A stretch of 64,000 nucleotides of DNA from MWBF01 sp040772005 (GTDB lineage: Bacteria; Chloroflexota; Anaerolineae; CG2-30-64-16): assembly GCA_040772005.1 (NCBI GenBank), contig JAXGYZ010000002.1, forward strand, positions 248,001 to 312,000, read 5' to 3'. The position numbers and the translations under genes were made by a program. Positions 61,919 through 64,000 of the stretch are shown piece after piece (position 1 is the first letter of the stretch; every line of letters begins with the position of its first letter). The notes under the pieces were generated by a model that saw only the letters and a program-made list of their open reading frames with translations, did no database searches and was not told where the DNA came from.

Positions 61919-63588
61919 AACTGCTCCTCCCTCACTCGATTTGGAGTCGAGGCTTCAGCCGGATGGGTTCGACTGAGCGCGGGGCAGGTAACCGGCTGAA
62001 GCCTCGACTCCTATCAGGACTGCTGGCTCTCCTCCTCATCCTCGCTGCCTGCACCCCGCCCGCGCAGCCCACCGCCACGCCGCCGCCCGCAACTGCGACG
62101 GCGGCTCCCTCGCCTACCGTCGCAGCGACCGTCGCTGCGACCGCTGTGCCGACAGCCACCGCGGCTGCGACCTCCGTCCCGACCGTGGCACCCGCCCAAC
62201 CTCCGCCTGAAGTGGAAGACCCGACCGTCTACACGGCCGCGCTGCGACCGGAGGCGGCGGACGAGGTGGACCTGGCCGGGCTGACGCGCTACCGGCTCTA
62301 TGTCGTCGTGTCGCCGGAGCTGACCGAGTTCGAAGGCCGCGCGTATATCCACTACACCAATCGAGAGACGGTGCCGCTCGATGAGGTCTACCTTCACCTG
62401 TACCCGAACCTTTGGGCCCCGGTGATGCAGTTGACGCAAGTGGGGGTGAACGGGGAGATGGTCGAGGCAGACTGGCAGCAGGGCGAGTTCGTGGCACGCA
62501 TCCCACTGGCCGACCCCCTTGCACCCGGCGCGTCGGTGGACATGGCCCTTGATTTTGAGGTGACCATCCCGGAGGAGGGCGTCGGCAACTACGACGAGCT
62601 GGCCTTCAAGGAGGGCGTGCTCGCGCTGACGCATTTCTATCCGACCGTCGCGGTGTATGACGCGGAGAACGGCGGCTGGCAGATCGAGCGGCCCGCGCCG
62701 CAGGGCGATGTCATCTACCACGACGCCAGCCTATATGACGTGCGGCTGGAGACGGATGCGGGCGTCCAGGTGGCCTCGACGGGCGTCGAGCTGGAACGCT
62801 GGCAGGCGGACGGGTCCGTCATCTGGCAGTTCGGCGGCGGCCCGATGCGTGATTTCACTGCGACGCTCAGCCGGCAGTACGAGACCACAACTGCGACCGT
62901 GGACGGCGTGACGTATTCGAGCTATTACTTGCCGGGCAGCGAGGTCAATGCGGAGGCCGCGCTCGACATCGCGGCGGCGGCCGTGGCGACGTTCGAGGCC
63001 GAGTTCGGGCCCTACCCGTATCGCGAGCTGGACATTGCTGCGACCGGCACGACCGCCGCAGGCATCGAATATCCGGGGCTGATTGTGCTCGCAGCCGGGC
63101 TGTACGGGCGTGCGCCCGGTGACTCCAGCTTCGAGGCGGTGGTTGTCCACGAGACCGCGCACCAGTGGTGGTACGCCGTGGTCGGCAACGATCAACTCAA
63201 CGATCCCTGGCTGGACGAGGCGCTGGCTCAGTACAGCACCTACCTCTATTTTCAGGACCGCTACGGCGAGCAGGGCGGCGCGGGGTTCCTGGCCGCGCTG
63301 GATGACCGCTGGGCGCGCGTGGACCGCATCGAGAAGCCCATCGGCCTGCCGGTCAGCGCATATTCCGAGGGCGAATACAGCGGGGTCGTTTACGGCCGCG
63401 GGCCATTCTTCCTTGTCGCGCTGGCCGAGCGACTCGGCCCGGAGCGGATGGCGCAGTTCGTGCAGCGCTACTATGCCGAACAATCATGGGACATCGCTAC
63501 CCCCGCGGAGTTCGAGGCGCTGGCTGAGGAGACCGCCGGCGCGCCCCTGGACGACCTGTTCGCCGCCTGGGTGTATCCGCCGGAATGA
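61915..63588 (+). CDS. M1-family metallopeptidase, lipoprotein
   Basis: The 557-residue protein has a lipoprotein signal ('LLALLLILAAC', lipid Cys at residue 46 from ATG 61915). A PTAT/TPT-rich spacer is followed by a beta-sandwich and a gluzincin catalytic domain with zinc motif 'VVHETAHQWWYAVVGNDQLN' (H-E-x-x-H near residue 412) and 'DPWLDEALAQYSTYLYF' (third ligand Glu). It should be an aminopeptidase facing outside the membrane; no GxMEN was clearly found. Residues about 10-33 of the signal region are translated from a palindromic repeat (61943-62011). ATG 61963 would give a more typical signal peptide; the ATGA overlap favours 61915. Confidence 0.92.
   Translation: MKLLLPHSIWSRGFSRMGSTERGAGNRLKPRLLSGLLALLLILAACTPPAQPTATPPPATATAAPSPTVAATVAATAVPTATAAATSVPTVAPAQPPPEVEDPTVYTAALRPEAADEVDLAGLTRYRLYVVVSPELTEFEGRAYIHYTNRETVPLDEVYLHLYPNLWAPVMQLTQVGVNGEMVEADWQQGEFVARIPLADPLAPGASVDMALDFEVTIPEEGVGNYDELAFKEGVLALTHFYPTVAVYDAENGGWQIERPAPQGDVIYHDASLYDVRLETDAGVQVASTGVELERWQADGSVIWQFGGGPMRDFTATLSRQYETTTATVDGVTYSSYYLPGSEVNAEAALDIAAAAVATFEAEFGPYPYRELDIAATGTTAAGIEYPGLIVLAAGLYGRAPGDSSFEAVVVHETAHQWWYAVVGNDQLNDPWLDEALAQYSTYLYFQDRYGEQGGAGFLAALDDRWARVDRIEKPIGLPVSAYSEGEYSGVVYGRGPFFLVALAERLGPERMAQFVQRYYAEQSWDIATPAEFEALAEETAGAPLDDLFAAWVYPPE
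61943..62011. repeat. Inverted repeat, family K copy 2, inside a signal peptide
   Basis: GGAGTCGAGGCTTCAGCCGG and its exact complement CCGGCTGAAGCCTCGACTCC (20-bp perfect arms) enclose 29 bases. The 69-bp element is exactly 23 codons long and keeps frame in the M1 lipoprotein gene. Copy 1 is intergenic at 13995-14064. Confidence 0.9.
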
Positions 63589-63610
63589 TAGCACGCTGAT
63601 GTCGTGCTAT
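63588..63610. repeat. Short hairpin ATAGCACG-ctgatgt-CGTGCTAT (family D remnant)
   Basis: An 8-bp perfect palindrome directly at the stop codon of the M1 gene. It resembles a truncated GATAGAACGCTGATG element. The 63611-63776 interval holds no gene; only the downstream promoter is seen. Confidence 0.65.
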
Positions 63611-63776
63611 TCGTCCTCCTTCCGTTACAAGACTGTCAATCTTCCCCGGCATCTCCTTCATACTCCATTCATATCCTGCGCCTACGATGCGATGAGTGGG
63701 ATAGTCTCTTTCTGAAAGGAAATATGCGAGATGACGGGTAGTTCATCCCGAAGCATCGCGAAACCGGGCGCAATCT

Positions 63777-63805
63777 TTGCCGCGCGTTCTGACAAGTGGT
63801 ATAAT
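63777..63805 (+). promoter_or_regulatory. Strong promoter of the response regulator gene
   Basis: TTGCCG (63777-63782), 17-base spacer, TATAAT (63800-63805). Start near 63812. Confidence 0.7.
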
Positions 63806-63868
63806 GAAGCCGTAAACTCTGGCCCTGTGCCCACAGCTATGCAGAGTGCGGAAGAGAAACCGGGCGCG

Positions 63869-64000
63869 ATGCGGATCTTGGTGGTGGACGACGATCGTCC
63901 GAGTTTGAAGATGACAGCCTTCCTGCTCAAAGAGGAAGGCTATACTGTGTTTACCGCCGACAACGGCCGCGACGCGCTGCAGATGATCGACGAGAAGACG
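63869..64000 (+). CDS. Response regulator receiver domain protein (N-terminus, cut by window edge)
   Basis: Forty-four residues are visible: 'MRILVVDDDRPSLKMTAFLL' with the acidic pocket Asp residues, then 'KEEGYTVFTADNGRDALQMI'. This is the first beta-alpha-beta of a CheY-like receiver. The phospho-accepting Asp would fall just outside the window and the output domain is unknown. The ATG at 63869 gives the canonical N-terminus; an in-frame ATG at 63839 is possible. A strong promoter at 63777-63805 drives it. Confidence 0.9.
   Translation, partial: MRILVVDDDRPSLKMTAFLLKEEGYTVFTADNGRDALQMIDEKT

Overview
This 64-kb window is GC-rich, densely coded bacterial chromosome. It most resembles a Chloroflexota (Anaerolineae/Caldilineae-like) genome. 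This placement is an inference from content: Pro/Thr-rich lipoproteins, small B-box zinc-finger membrane proteins, a DUF3786 protein, a promoter-proximal TraR/DksA gene, many glycoside hydrolases, and a large load of dispersed palindromic repeats. There is no rRNA, transposase, phage or CRISPR locus; one tRNA (Lys, TTT) is present.

Layout. 1-9.2 kb, minus strand: oligoendopeptidase F (cut by the window edge) and a GNAT acetyltransferase; a compact recN-MFS-B-box operon; nadK overlapping a large extracellular-type glycosidase-like protein. 9.5-21.3 kb: a secreted SpaA-like surface protein, a candidate small RNA, GH20 hexosaminidase, an MFS exporter with a leaderless-type promoter, an FMN reductase, a PhyH dioxygenase, a large glycosidase-like protein, and a divergent WYL regulator/GyrI-like pair. 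21.3-33.5 kb, mostly minus strand: a 39-bp tandem array, then a probable selenocysteine-containing peroxiredoxin-glutaredoxin, HEAT and DUF3786 proteins, acyl-CoA dehydrogenase, CBS protein, chromate transporter, GNAT, SMP-30, UroD-like, ICMT-like, SDR and a glycosyltransferase-like gene. 33.8-46 kb: DUF2568, sulfatase, GH130, GH4, queA, ruvB, a broken sigma-factor/PIN-toxin junction, DksA-like, upp, dCMP deaminase, lipoprotein, GH1 beta-glucosidase and tRNA-Lys. 46-64 kb: an SH3b secreted protein, pRiA4b-type protein, an ECF vitamin-type transporter whose T and two A subunits are one polypeptide, with its S component and a COG0212 protein; a three-gene ABC-2 exporter; P-loop, DUF402 and GNAT genes; htpG; a Cys/Met-metabolism PLP enzyme translationally coupled to an M1 lipoprotein peptidase; and the start of a response regulator.

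Common themes are sugar/polysaccharide scavenging (GH20, GH130, GH4, GH1, sulfatase, SMP-30), redox defence, and vitamin-type import. The most striking observations are (i) an in-frame TGA exactly at the peroxidatic cysteine codon of the peroxiredoxin, followed by a SECIS-like hairpin; (ii) at least a dozen different families of palindromic repeats in 64 kb, one with compensatory base changes in all its stems, several nested or flanked by direct repeats, and several read in frame through genes or supplying their stop codons or signal-peptide residues; (iii) an EcfT-EcfA-EcfA' fusion in which only one of the two ATP sites looks catalytic; (iv) an ECF sigma factor truncated by fusion to a decayed PIN toxin.
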